Assembly (NCBI GenBank): GCA_026196615.1
Contig: JAPHSW010000012.1
Coordinates: 1-43,039 of the forward strand
DNA length: 43,039 bases
From: Gammaproteobacteria bacterium
GTDB taxonomy: Bacteria; Pseudomonadota; Gammaproteobacteria; GRL18
Direction of reading: 5' to 3'
The translations under genes were made by a program, and so were the position numbers. Position 1 is the first letter of the stretch; each line of letters begins with the position of its first letter. The notes under the pieces were generated by a model that saw only the letters and a program-made list of their open reading frames with translations, was not told the DNA's origin and did no database searches. Positions 25,708 to 32,897 of the stretch are shown one piece after another.

Positions 25708-25721
25708 CGTGCAGATGCACG
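25708..25721. promoter_or_regulatory. GC-rich palindrome before the chemoreceptor gene
   Basis: CGTGCA-GA-TGCACG is a perfect 6+2+6 palindrome ending 18 bp before the ATG at 25740 and just ahead of the AAAGGAAG ribosome site. Its GC content contrasts with the AT-rich surroundings. The two-base centre is too tight for an ideal hairpin, so a dimeric protein binding site is the more natural reading. Confidence 0.35.
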
Positions 25722-25739
25722 AAACCTAAAGGAAGAATA

Positions 25740-27494
25740 ATGCTTAAGAACCTTTCAATTTCTCAAAAAAGTTTTTTAATTTCTATTATTACAATCATTA
25801 GCTTTGTCTGGCTTGGTTTCACCACTTACCAGTCAATGCAGGAAATAAAAGATAACTATTATTCCAGCTATAACATTGCTCAACAAAAATCAGCTCTAGA
25901 CGGCATTATTATTAGTGGATTACTATTTAATAGTTCTTCAGGTGTTGTTTTTATGAATAATAGTGATAAAGCTAAAAAGACCATGCAATCCGCAGTCACT
26001 AAATTGAATTCAAGCATTGGAGAGTTAAAAGAACTTAATAATGAACTCTATAAACAAATTCATACTGAATATTCTGCTTTTAAAGATGTTGCTGTTAATC
26101 TCACCCAAAAAGTACAAAACCAATCACTCACCAAAGAAGACATGAAAAAACGCCTGACATTTTGGCGTAACCTCAAATTTAAAACACAATCTATAACTCA
26201 ATCTGTAAAAGAGCTGAGTGATACAACCAATCAGGCTTATGAAGAATTACTCCAGGAAAGCATTTCTTTATTTGTCATAAAAGGTGGGTTGCTTACATTG
26301 ATTATTGTCTCTCTTGTCACTTTTATAATGAGAAACATTGTTAAATGCATTATGAGATTAGGCGATCAGGTTAAAGATATTTTATCCAAAGGTGATGTCA
26401 ATGCCAGAATAAACATTGCTCAAAGTGATGAAATTGGTAGCATTGAAAATGCCATAAACCTTTTACTGGATAATGCTTCTGAAGCAACGAATAAGGCCAT
26501 ACAGCATTCTCAAGATTCAGAAAAACATCTAGCCGATATGATAACTGAGCAAGAACAAAATCAATTAATTTCGTCTTTAATTGACTTATCCATCAATAAT
26601 TCAAATAACAATATTCGAATTGTTCAAGAAGGTTTAGCTTCCAATAAAGACTATCTTGAAGAAATCAATAATTTAAACAATCAAGCAGATGAAAACATTG
26701 ATGAGATGACCAAACAAAGTCATGAAGTTTCATCTACAATTAGCAACATTAAAAAATTAGCCAGCAAATCCGAAGCTAATTCTCAAAACTTGTATCAACA
26801 AATGGAAGAAATTGACAGTGTTGTTACCCTCATCAAAAATATTTCTGAGCAAACGAATTTATTAGCATTGAATGCTGCAATTGAAGCTGCCAGAGCAGGA
26901 GAACATGGCCGCGGCTTTGCAGTTGTGGCAGATGAAGTCCGACAACTTTCTGCTAACACCCAAAAAGCAACACAGGATATTGAACAAAGTATCGGACAAC
27001 TTAAATTAAATGCAGAGGAAATGGTGAGCGACAGCCACAATATCAATGAAACCTCTGATAACTCCATTAAGATCCTTGAAGCATTTCAAACAAGTTTTGT
27101 TGCTTTAAAGGAACGCATAGAAATCATTGGCAAAGACACCCTCAACGCAACACAGCAAATTTACCTGAATTCAGCAAAGCTGGATCATGTTAAATTCAAA
27201 CAAGTAGGTTATAAAGCCGTCATATTAAAGGATGTTGATAGTGAAGTAGCAGATCATACTCATTGCCAATTTGGAAAATGGTATGCCTCTGAAGGTCAAT
27301 CATTCTTTGGTCATAATGAACACTATAAGAGTCTTCAAAAACCCCATGCTTTAGTACACAGTAGTATCATAAATGTCATTGAATTAGCTAAAAATAATCA
27401 ACTGATGAACGATACTCAAGAAGTTATTGAACGATTTAAACAAGCTGAAGAAGCCAGTATTGAGATGTTTGAATTGATGGACCAATTAAACTAA
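25740..27494 (+). CDS. Methyl-accepting chemotaxis protein with C-terminal CZB domain
   Basis: Transmembrane chemoreceptor of 584 residues. Membrane segments lie near 11-28 ([18 protein letters not shown]) and 180-198. A helical periplasmic sensor domain of about 145 residues lies between them. HAMP follows (about 200-250), then the coiled-coil signalling domain with the hairpin tip [35 protein letters not shown]. The C-terminal CZB zinc-binding domain (about 478-575) has His in LDHVKFKQ, Cys in [12 protein letters not shown] and the His pair in KPHALVH. CZB-tailed receptors are reported to respond to zinc status and hypochlorous acid. No classical pentapeptide for CheR/CheB is present at the end. 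Neighbouring genes are unrelated, so it is a stand-alone receptor gene. Confidence 0.94.
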   Translation: MLKNLSISQKSFLISIITIISFVWLGFTTYQSMQEIKDNYYSSYNIAQQKSALDGIIISGLLFNSSSGVVFMNNSDKAKKTMQSAVTKLNSSIGELKELNNELYKQIHTEYSAFKDVAVNLTQKVQNQSLTKEDMKKRLTFWRNLKFKTQSITQSVKELSDTTNQAYEELLQESISLFVIKGGLLTLIIVSLVTFIMRNIVKCIMRLGDQVKDILSKGDVNARINIAQSDEIGSIENAINLLLDNASEATNKAIQHSQDSEKHLADMITEQEQNQLISSLIDLSINNSNNNIRIVQEGLASNKDYLEEINNLNNQADENIDEMTKQSHEVSSTISNIKKLASKSEANSQNLYQQMEEIDSVVTLIKNISEQTNLLALNAAIEAARAGEHGRGFAVVADEVRQLSANTQKATQDIEQSIGQLKLNAEEMVSDSHNINETSDNSIKILEAFQTSFVALKERIEIIGKDTLNATQQIYLNSAKLDHVKFKQVGYKAVILKDVDSEVADHTHCQFGKWYASEGQSFFGHNEHYKSLQKPHALVHSSIINVIELAKNNQLMNDTQEVIERFKQAEEASIEMFELMDQLN

Positions 27495-27537
27495 TAGTAC
27501 TGAACATTAATACTAGTGACAATGTTGAAAGTATGAG

Positions 27538-27786
27538 CTATGACTCAATCCATTCAACCAGATAAAAAATTTTGAATCCTTCTGATGATTTGGCAGGCCC
27601 TATCACTTCAGCAGCAAATAATTTTTTATCATGATCTTGTTCAGCAATTGCTTCTTCTTTAGAAGCATAGACGGTCACCGTGGTTGATGGAAAACGATCT
27701 CGCCTTCTTTTAGGGGAATAAATCACGGCAAAATGACGATTAGCAGCATTGGCACCAGGGTGTGGATCGAGAGAGTATCCTTGCAT
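27538..27786 (-). CDS. Small conserved hypothetical protein
   Basis: An 82-residue soluble protein: GYSLDPHPGANAANRHFAVI, a basic YSPKRRRDRFPSTTVTVYASKEEAIAEQD, and a closing KIFYLVEWIES. It resembles small uncharacterised gammaproteobacterial proteins with a mixed beta/alpha fold, but I cannot name a family. AAAGG precedes the ATG at good distance, which supports that it is real. It is convergent with the chemoreceptor gene. Confidence 0.55.
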   Translation of the reverse strand: MQGYSLDPHPGANAANRHFAVIYSPKRRRDRFPSTTVTVYASKEEAIAEQDHDKKLFAAEVIGPAKSSEGFKIFYLVEWIES

Positions 27787-28093
27787 AACAACCTTTAATT
27801 AATTCTAATTACTTTAGATTATACAGGATTAAATGGGGTAAAAGTTAATCGCTTAGCTCATAACGGTTTAAAAAAAGCTAAACACTAATCCTTGGTTCTT
27901 CAAGGAATACTCAATAAATTTATTCATTTCCACTCATTGATATGCACTAAATAATGTTAAAAAATTAAATTTATAACTAAAAATGAATTGTTTTTTAATG
28001 TACAATTATCAAAATCTATTATTTTCATCAAATATAATATCTGAATGAAGCAATGAAATTTAATTTACAAGCAACTTATCTGGAGCAAAATAA
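27787..28093. other. Divergent intergenic region
   Basis: No gene is seen. It must contain the promoters of the minus-strand gene at 27538-27786 and the plus-strand gene at 28094. The sequence is AT-rich with a short hairpin (CCTTG/CAAGG near 27890-27906). No clear promoter pair could be picked out. Confidence 0.35.
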
Positions 28094-28459
28094 ATGTCAA
28101 TCAGGCTTGAATACATTGTGTGCAATAAAAATGGTGACGAATTGAATCGATTCGATGTAAAAGCAGATGCAGAGGCTTATGATTCGGTCATTTGTGCCGC
28201 AGAAGACATCAGCTTACTGTTAGAGCCTTTACAGAAAAAACTCTCTTTAAATGAAGATCAAATTTATGGTATTTCTGAGCATCTAGCATTTCAGTCTGAT
28301 GCAGTTAAGTTGGCTTTAAAACAAATCAAAAAATCAAAAGCACCAGTCAATTTGAACAAAAAAGAGGAAGTAGAGCCTGAAATAAAAACAGAAGAACTTT
28401 CGGAAAAAAAAGCAGTGACTAAAAAAGCGGTCACAAAAAAATCAGCTAAGAAAAAATAG
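28094..28459 (+). CDS. Hypothetical protein with lysine-rich repeat tail
   Basis: A 121-residue protein in two parts. Residues 1-85 look folded (RLEYIVCNKNGDELNRFDVKADAEAYDSVICAAEDISLLLEPL and onward). Residues 86-121 form a low-complexity tail alternating acidic (EEVEPEIKTEELSEKK) and Lys/Ala/Thr repeats (KKAVTKKAVTKKSAKKK), like the basic tails of bacterial histone-like proteins. The tail suggests nucleic-acid or polyanion binding; the body is not recognised. TGGAG lies ten bases before the ATG. A convergent 12-bp hairpin ends it. Confidence 0.6.
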   Translation: MSIRLEYIVCNKNGDELNRFDVKADAEAYDSVICAAEDISLLLEPLQKKLSLNEDQIYGISEHLAFQSDAVKLALKQIKKSKAPVNLNKKEEVEPEIKTEELSEKKAVTKKAVTKKSAKKK

Positions 28460-28462
28460 CAC

Positions 28463-28495
28463 CATAAATAGAAACTTAAACTCTTTCTATTTATG
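28463..28495. terminator. Bidirectional hairpin between convergent genes
   Basis: CATAAATAGAAA at 28463-28474 is perfectly complementary to TTTCTATTTATG at 28484-28495 with a 9-nt loop. It sits between two convergent genes, 4 bp after the stop of the upstream one, and ATTATTTTTAAAA follows. This is a likely shared terminator. Confidence 0.6.
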
Positions 28496-28516
28496 AAATT
28501 ATTTTTAAAATTAAAA

Positions 28517-28855
28517 CTAGTGACCTAAGTAATGATCAATAAAGATTGCGATTTTTTTATGCACCAGATCTTCAAATTCAACAAAGTTTTGATTGAAAAT
28601 ATCTAAAAATTTTGCTGCTTGCTCTGAAGTGAGGTTTTTCTCACTTATTTGATATTGCATTTCAGGCAGAGATTTATCGTCTCTTGGAACAAAAACCCAA
28701 TGTACGAAACCTGAATTAAATGATTTAAACTCTGTTTGTGCTAATTGACAAAAATCATCAATATGTGAACTCCCCTGAGGCCCCAGACAGCCCGGCTCAA
28801 GTCTAAAAATTACCGTCAATTTCTTATCTTGAGGTAATGGTAAATTATCTTTCAT
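28517..28855 (-). CDS. Conserved hypothetical protein
   Basis: A 112-residue soluble protein: KKLTVIFRLEPGCLGPQGSSHIDDFCQLAQTEF, then FVHWVFVPRDDKSLPEMQYQI, then a C-terminal helix region LDIFNQNFVEFEDLVHKKIAIFIDHYLGH. The RLEPGCLGPQG and IDDFC region, with two Cys and a Gly/Pro turn, is likely the conserved core. I recall similar proteins in gammaproteobacteria without known function. It is divergent from the pseudouridine synthase gene and convergent with the lysine-tail gene. Confidence 0.6.
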   Translation of the reverse strand: MKDNLPLPQDKKLTVIFRLEPGCLGPQGSSHIDDFCQLAQTEFKSFNSGFVHWVFVPRDDKSLPEMQYQISEKNLTSEQAAKFLDIFNQNFVEFEDLVHKKIAIFIDHYLGH

Positions 28856-29067
28856 AAATCAATTCTTTATATTAATAGTCACAGAAAGTCATCAAACTAT
28901 CTGGATAAACACTTACAACTCTAAATAAAACAATTGTACACTTATATTTTCAGAAAGAGCAAATACATCTATAATTAATAAAATGCTTAATAATACTCTA
29001 GTTGTCATATAAGATTATTACAATAAAACAGAAATTATATTTCATCCAATATTAATGACAGGTGTCA

Positions 29068-29943
29068 ATGACCGTATCAACCCCCAATGCCCAAAACGAT
29101 AGATTTGAAAAACACCTGAATGTTTCAAGTGAAACAATGACTGCTATTGATATACTAGCTGAGTCTACCGATTTTTCCAGACAAAAAATTAAACAAATTA
29201 TGCAACAAGGTGCCGTCTGGCTCACACAAGGTAAATCAACCCGTAGAATTCGTCGCGCCAGTAAAAAACTCAGTATTGGACAAAAACTTCATCTCTATTA
29301 TGATGCACATATTTTGTCCCAATCTGATTTTGACGCACAACTAATTGCTGATGAAAATGATTATAGTATTTGGTTCAAACCTTCAGGAATGCTCTCCCAA
29401 GGTAGCAAATTTGGTGATCACAGCGCAATCTATCGCTGGGCTGAAACACACTTACAGCCTCAGAGAAATGCCTTTTTAGTGCATCGTCTGGACAGAGCCA
29501 CCAGTGGATTAATTATTATCGCCCACAGCAAAAAAGCCGCTACCGCTTTATCCAATATGTTCAGCGACCGCTCAATTGATAAATATTACAAAGCACTGGT
29601 ACATGATGTTCCTGAGGCTCCTCAAACTTTAAATGAACCCATTGAAAACAAGAAAGCCATCACTAAAATCCTGCAGGTAGACAAAATTATCAATGAGACT
29701 AACAATAAGAGTACCCACTATAGCCTGCTTGATATTCAAATATTAACCGGAAAGAAACATCAAATTCGTCAACATTTAGCTAATATAAAACATCCAATTG
29801 TCGGTGACAGACTTTATGGCAACGGTAAAAATGATAGTATAGATCTCTGTCTGACAGCCTATAAGATGACGTTTATTTCACCTTTTGATCAACAAAAAAA
29901 ACACTATGAACTGGGCAGTGACTATTACCCAAAATTAAAGTAG
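29068..29943 (+). CDS. RluA family pseudouridine synthase
   Basis: Converts a specific uridine in rRNA or tRNA to pseudouridine. The protein has 291 residues. The catalytic Asp142 lies in the signature HRLDRATSGLIIIAHSKKAA. Other family blocks are NDYSIWFKPSGMLSQG, IDKYYKALVHD, KKHQIRQHLANIKHPIVGDRLYG and a C-terminal LTAYKMTFISPF. An S4-like N-terminal part (about 25-75, SRQKIKQIMQQGAVWL) resembles the RNA-binding segment. ATG at 29068 with AGG five bases upstream is preferred over a GTG two codons earlier. The exact target (RluA, RluC, RluD or TruC type) cannot be decided from the motifs. Confidence 0.9.
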   Translation: MTVSTPNAQNDRFEKHLNVSSETMTAIDILAESTDFSRQKIKQIMQQGAVWLTQGKSTRRIRRASKKLSIGQKLHLYYDAHILSQSDFDAQLIADENDYSIWFKPSGMLSQGSKFGDHSAIYRWAETHLQPQRNAFLVHRLDRATSGLIIIAHSKKAATALSNMFSDRSIDKYYKALVHDVPEAPQTLNEPIENKKAITKILQVDKIINETNNKSTHYSLLDIQILTGKKHQIRQHLANIKHPIVGDRLYGNGKNDSIDLCLTAYKMTFISPFDQQKKHYELGSDYYPKLK

Positions 29944-29975
29944 ATAAAGCAAAAGCTTACCAATAGAGTAGAAAA

Positions 29976-31346
29976 ATGAAAAAAGTAAACGAAAGACTCA
30001 CACCCGAAGGAAAAATGGATGTTTTATCCAAGTGGGAAGTTAATATCCTTCTAAACGCCAGTAAAGAAAAATTCGCCTATGAATTTAGGGCTTGTTCATT
30101 GGCAGTATTAAATACAGGCAGCACCGAGGATAGCGCTAAAGTTGTCCTGGAAAAATATCCTGATTTTAAAATTGAAGTCATTCAACAAGAGAGAGGCATT
30201 AAATTACAGGTTTGTAATGCCCCTGAACAAGCTTTTGTCGATGGAGAAATGATCACGGGTATAAAAGAACACCTCTTTTCTGTCTTACGTGATATTGTTT
30301 TTGTTGGTAATGAAATTGAAACCAATCCTCGTTTTGATTTGAGCAACTCCAAAGACATTACCAATGCCATTTTTCATATTTTACGTAATGCAAAAGTGTT
30401 ACAACCTGAGGTTCTCCCTAATATTACTGTCTGTTGGGGCGGTCACTCAATTAATCCTGTAGAGTATAAATACACTAAAGATGTAGGTTATCAGCTGGGG
30501 TTAAGACATTTAAACGTCTGTACAGGTTGTGGGCCAGGTGCAATGAAAGGCCCAATGAAAGGAGCCAATATTGCCCATGCCAAACAACGTATCACGAATG
30601 GACGATATATCGGAATTACTGAACCAGGGATTATTGCCGCTGAATCACCAAATCCTATCGTCAATGAACTGGTTATATTACCCGATATTGAAAAACGACT
30701 CGAAGCATTTGTTCGCATGGGTCATGGTGTTATTGTTTTCCCTGGTGGCCCAGGAACGGCTGAAGAAATACTTTATTTGTTGGGTATTTTACTGCATCCT
30801 AAAAATAAAGAGTTACCCTTCCCTCTCATTTTAACAGGCCCAAAAAGCAGTGAAGATTACTTCAAAAAAATTCATCATTTCATAGAAAAAACACTTGGTT
30901 TTGAGGCTCAACAAAAATATAAAATAATTATTGATGACACAGCCTTAGTTGCACGTGAAATGAAATCAATGATTGAAGAGGTATCCAATTTCAGACGAAA
31001 AACCAGTGATGCCTATTACTACAACTGGATCATGCATATTGATAATGAATTTCAAAAACCTTTTGAACCTACCCATGAAAACATGAGTAATTTAGAACTT
31101 CACAAAGATCAGGATACTCATCTTTTAGCAGCCAATTTACGCCGGGCTTTTTCGGGTATTGTTGCAGGTAACGTCAAAGAGGAAGGGATTCTTTCAATTG
31201 AAAAATATGGTAAGTTTGAAATCAATGGCGATGAAGAAATTCTTTCACCATTGGATGATCTTCTTAGCTCATTTGTTGAGCAAAAAAGAATGAAATTACC
31301 TGGCAGTGAGTATATTCCTTGTTACACAATAAAAAAATCAGACTAG
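29976..31346 (+). CDS. ppnN: Pyrimidine/purine nucleotide 5'-monophosphate nucleosidase PpnN (YgdH, LOG family)
   Basis: Cleaves the N-glycosidic bond of nucleoside monophosphates; in E. coli PpnN is stimulated by (p)ppGpp. The 456-residue length matches E. coli PpnN (454). An N-terminal DUF4478-type domain is followed by the LOG Rossmann domain, with CWGGHSINPVEYKYTKDVGYQLG, CTGCGPGAMKGPMKGANIAHAKQR and the catalytic-site motif VFPGGPGTAEEILYLLG. The C-terminal extension carries MHIDNEFQKPFEPTHENM. With DksA it is a second stringent-response-related protein in the window, though not adjacent to it. Confidence 0.95.
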   Translation: MKKVNERLTPEGKMDVLSKWEVNILLNASKEKFAYEFRACSLAVLNTGSTEDSAKVVLEKYPDFKIEVIQQERGIKLQVCNAPEQAFVDGEMITGIKEHLFSVLRDIVFVGNEIETNPRFDLSNSKDITNAIFHILRNAKVLQPEVLPNITVCWGGHSINPVEYKYTKDVGYQLGLRHLNVCTGCGPGAMKGPMKGANIAHAKQRITNGRYIGITEPGIIAAESPNPIVNELVILPDIEKRLEAFVRMGHGVIVFPGGPGTAEEILYLLGILLHPKNKELPFPLILTGPKSSEDYFKKIHHFIEKTLGFEAQQKYKIIIDDTALVAREMKSMIEEVSNFRRKTSDAYYYNWIMHIDNEFQKPFEPTHENMSNLELHKDQDTHLLAANLRRAFSGIVAGNVKEEGILSIEKYGKFEINGDEEILSPLDDLLSSFVEQKRMKLPGSEYIPCYTIKKSD

Positions 31347-31366
31347 ATTCAGCCTACACATAATAT

Positions 31367-31756
31367 CTATATTAATGCTCTAACCTGTTCTTCTGTAACA
31401 GGGTGGGCAAGGACATGGTCAATATCATAATGTTCTTGCAGCTTACTGACAAATTCAAACTCTTTCTTACTGACTATTACAATAATTTTTGGATGATAAT
31501 CAGGGTATTTTTGTAATGTAATTAAAAGAGAATCCAGATTACTAATATGATTACTACTATAATTGGTACCAAAAGCATAAAAGAATTCAGCAACAATCAC
31601 GTCAGGTTTGTTCTTTTTAAGCGCATTCATCGCCTTTCTAATAGAAGGTAATTGTAATTCCTCATACCCCATTTCCTCATATAAATTTGACAGTTTCGGA
31701 TGGGTAGGTGATTCAATTACGGAAAAAACAATTGGCTTTGACAAACGACGTTCCAC
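31367..31756 (-). CDS. Receiver-like protein lacking the phospho-aspartate
   Basis: A 129-residue single-domain protein whose pattern fits a CheY-like fold: beta strand KPIVFSVIE, then PDVIVAEFF at the third strand, KIIVIVSK at the fourth and HVLAHPVTEEQVRALI at the end. Aligned to a receiver (PDLVLLD... and KP), the phospho-Asp is replaced by Glu (AEF) and the conserved Lys by His (AHP). That would make it a non-phosphorylated pseudo-receiver. An insert FGTNYSSNHISNLDSL sits after strand 3. The GTG start at 31756 has no good ribosome site. It lies 11 bp downstream of the small basic gene, whose hairpin may control it. Fold is inference from pattern. Confidence 0.6.
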   Translation of the reverse strand: MERRLSKPIVFSVIESPTHPKLSNLYEEMGYEELQLPSIRKAMNALKKNKPDVIVAEFFYAFGTNYSSNHISNLDSLLITLQKYPDYHPKIIVIVSKKEFEFVSKLQEHYDIDHVLAHPVTEEQVRALI

Positions 31757-31767
31757 TATGTTCAGGT

Positions 31768-32037
31768 TTAAAAATGAGCAGTTAAAATTTTGTTAAAGAC
31801 TGGTATTCTCAAAATCGTATTGAAAAAAGTAACAATAATAAAACTTTGAGAATACCAGTCCCTGGCACCTTTAACCTTCTCTGCTCGACGCTTGGCCTTA
31901 TGCGATTTATCATGAACATGAGACTTATTCATCAGAGGATGGTTAAACAACGGATTCCTCGGGACTATAGCTTGAGGAATAAGGGGTTGAGGAACGGGTG
32001 CTCCCCTATTACGCGCTTTACGCTTTCTTTTTGACAT
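31768..32037 (-). CDS. Small basic protein with a hairpin in its 3' coding region
   Basis: An 89-codon frame. Residues 1-57 are very basic (MSKRKRKARNRGAPVPQPL, then NHPLMNKSHVHDKSHKAKRRAEKVKG) and look like a nucleic-acid or ribosome-binding protein. From Asp60 to Val80 the frame runs through a perfect 16-bp inverted repeat, and the last 30 residues (IIVTFFNTILRIPVFNKIL) look like read-through of a noncoding hairpin. The E. coli rescue factor ArfA has a comparable gene plan, with a hairpin in the 3' coding region, but the ArfA KGKGSY motif is not visible here. It may be a different small basic protein with a 3' element inserted in its tail. No function is assigned. Confidence 0.5.
   Translation of the reverse strand: MSKRKRKARNRGAPVPQPLIPQAIVPRNPLFNHPLMNKSHVHDKSHKAKRRAEKVKGARDWYSQSFIIVTFFNTILRIPVFNKILTAHF
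31798..31860. repeat. Perfect 16-bp inverted repeat inside the small basic ORF
   Basis: GACTGGTATTCTCAAA at 31798-31813 and TTTGAGAATACCAGTC at 31845-31860 are perfectly complementary with a 31-nt AT-rich loop. On the minus strand it starts after codon 59 of the small basic ORF and lies about 42 nt before the next gene's start. It may be a terminator, an RNase III site or the ends of a tiny repeat element. No target-site duplication is evident. Confidence 0.75.
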
Positions 32038-32385
32038 TTTTAAATACCTTTATAAAAAATATGTTATTACTTGCTTATAATCAAGCATAGCTATTCTAAC
32101 GCAATTTTAAATGTAATACACAATCAAAAAATAATTGTCATCTTAGGCTTACGTATAATCAGGCTGGATATCAATCTCAATGTATATGGAGTTACATTGA
32201 AGTTGATTGAAAGAGATAGTATTTACAGAATTTTTAATTTTAATTTATTCATTTTATAAATAAATACCATTTATAAATAGAATTTCTAAATCATTCCAAC
32301 ATAATATATCCTATTTAAAAATTTAAAAAAAACATTTTAAATTTTTAAGACTTAACTTCCCTTAATCAACTTAGGAGTCATTATT
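32038..32385. other. AT-rich intergenic region
   Basis: No gene longer than 62 codons with any plausible composition is seen. The region contains ATTTATAAAT-type near-repeats around 32255-32275 and presumably the promoters of the basic ORF (minus) and the 59-residue protein (plus). No -35/-10 pair stands out because of the extreme AT content. Confidence 0.35.
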
Positions 32386-32565
32386 ATGTCCGCTCAAAGA
32401 ATGTTATTTTTTACTGTTGCAATATTAATCACACTTGGAATTTATTTTACAGGCTGGGAGACAGTTCATTGGACACTGTACTTACCAGTTGTCATGCTAA
32501 TTTTTGCAGGAATTTCTGGAATTTGTCCAGGACTACTTCTGTATAAAAAAGTGGGTTTTAAATAA
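32386..32565 (+). CDS. 59-residue two-helix membrane protein (DUF2892-like)
   Basis: A short gene with a good ribosome site (GGAG ten bases before ATG at 32386). The product MSAQRMLFFTVAILITLGIY continues with a Trp-rich linker (GWETVHWT), a second helix LPVVMLIFAGISG and a closing ICPGLLLYKKVGFK. The two-helix plan with a Gly-x-Cys-Pro at the end of helix 2 is the layout of DUF2892/YgaP-type membrane segments. Those are often linked to rhodanese or sulfur-related genes, although none is adjacent. The TAA is at 32563-32565. Confidence 0.6.
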   Translation: MSAQRMLFFTVAILITLGIYFTGWETVHWTLYLPVVMLIFAGISGICPGLLLYKKVGFK

Positions 32566-32897
32566 AGTCAAGCAAATATTAAGAGCAATAATATTTGTCT
32601 AAAGTTACTTTTATTCCTGCCCTACTCCACAAATACTTATCAGAAATATTACTTATTAAATTTTTTAATAAGTAATATTCATAAATACAATTTATTAAAA
32701 ACTCCAATTTATTTTATTATAACTATCAATACAAACATAAAAGAGACATGTTTTGCATAAAAACAAAACTTAAAGCAAGCTTTATATATTTTTATCTCAT
32801 CTCAAGAAGCCTAATAATATTGTGACTGGAATAAAAGTTCATTACTAACATAAATCAATTATTAGATCCATTATTACTTTCAAGATAAAAAATAAAA
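32566..32897. other. AT-rich intergenic region with a long palindrome
   Basis: No gene is supported. The main feature is the perfect palindrome at 32645-32679, described separately. The rest, up to the FkbM gene at 32898, is AT-rich without a clear promoter pair or a ribosome site better than a run of A residues. Confidence 0.4.
32645..32679. repeat. 35-nt AT-rich near-perfect palindrome
   Basis: Arms 32645-32660 and 32664-32679 are perfectly complementary over 16 bp with a TTT centre; only one C:G pair is present. It may form a hairpin terminator after the 59-residue gene (80 bp from its stop), or a cruciform or recombination site. The symmetry far exceeds other AT-rich stretches in the window. 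Confidence 0.75.

Larger units (their letters stand above)
25350..25739. other. Intergenic region between rubredoxin and chemoreceptor genes
   Basis: No gene is supported; two overlapping plus-strand frames here are AT-rich and lack a ribosome site. It holds a perfect inverted repeat after rubredoxin (25372-25382 with 25394-25404) and a palindrome just before the chemoreceptor (25708-25721). ACCGATAA at 25640-25647 matches the FliA -10 at 7 of 8 positions, but the -35 at the proper distance (TTTAGAAA) is poor. Confidence 0.5.

Noticed and set aside
28386-28459. Short tandem repeats in the 3' end of the lysine-tail gene considered as a CRISPR-like array
   Set aside because: The repeats are in frame, only two to three units long and without spacers; they encode the protein tail.
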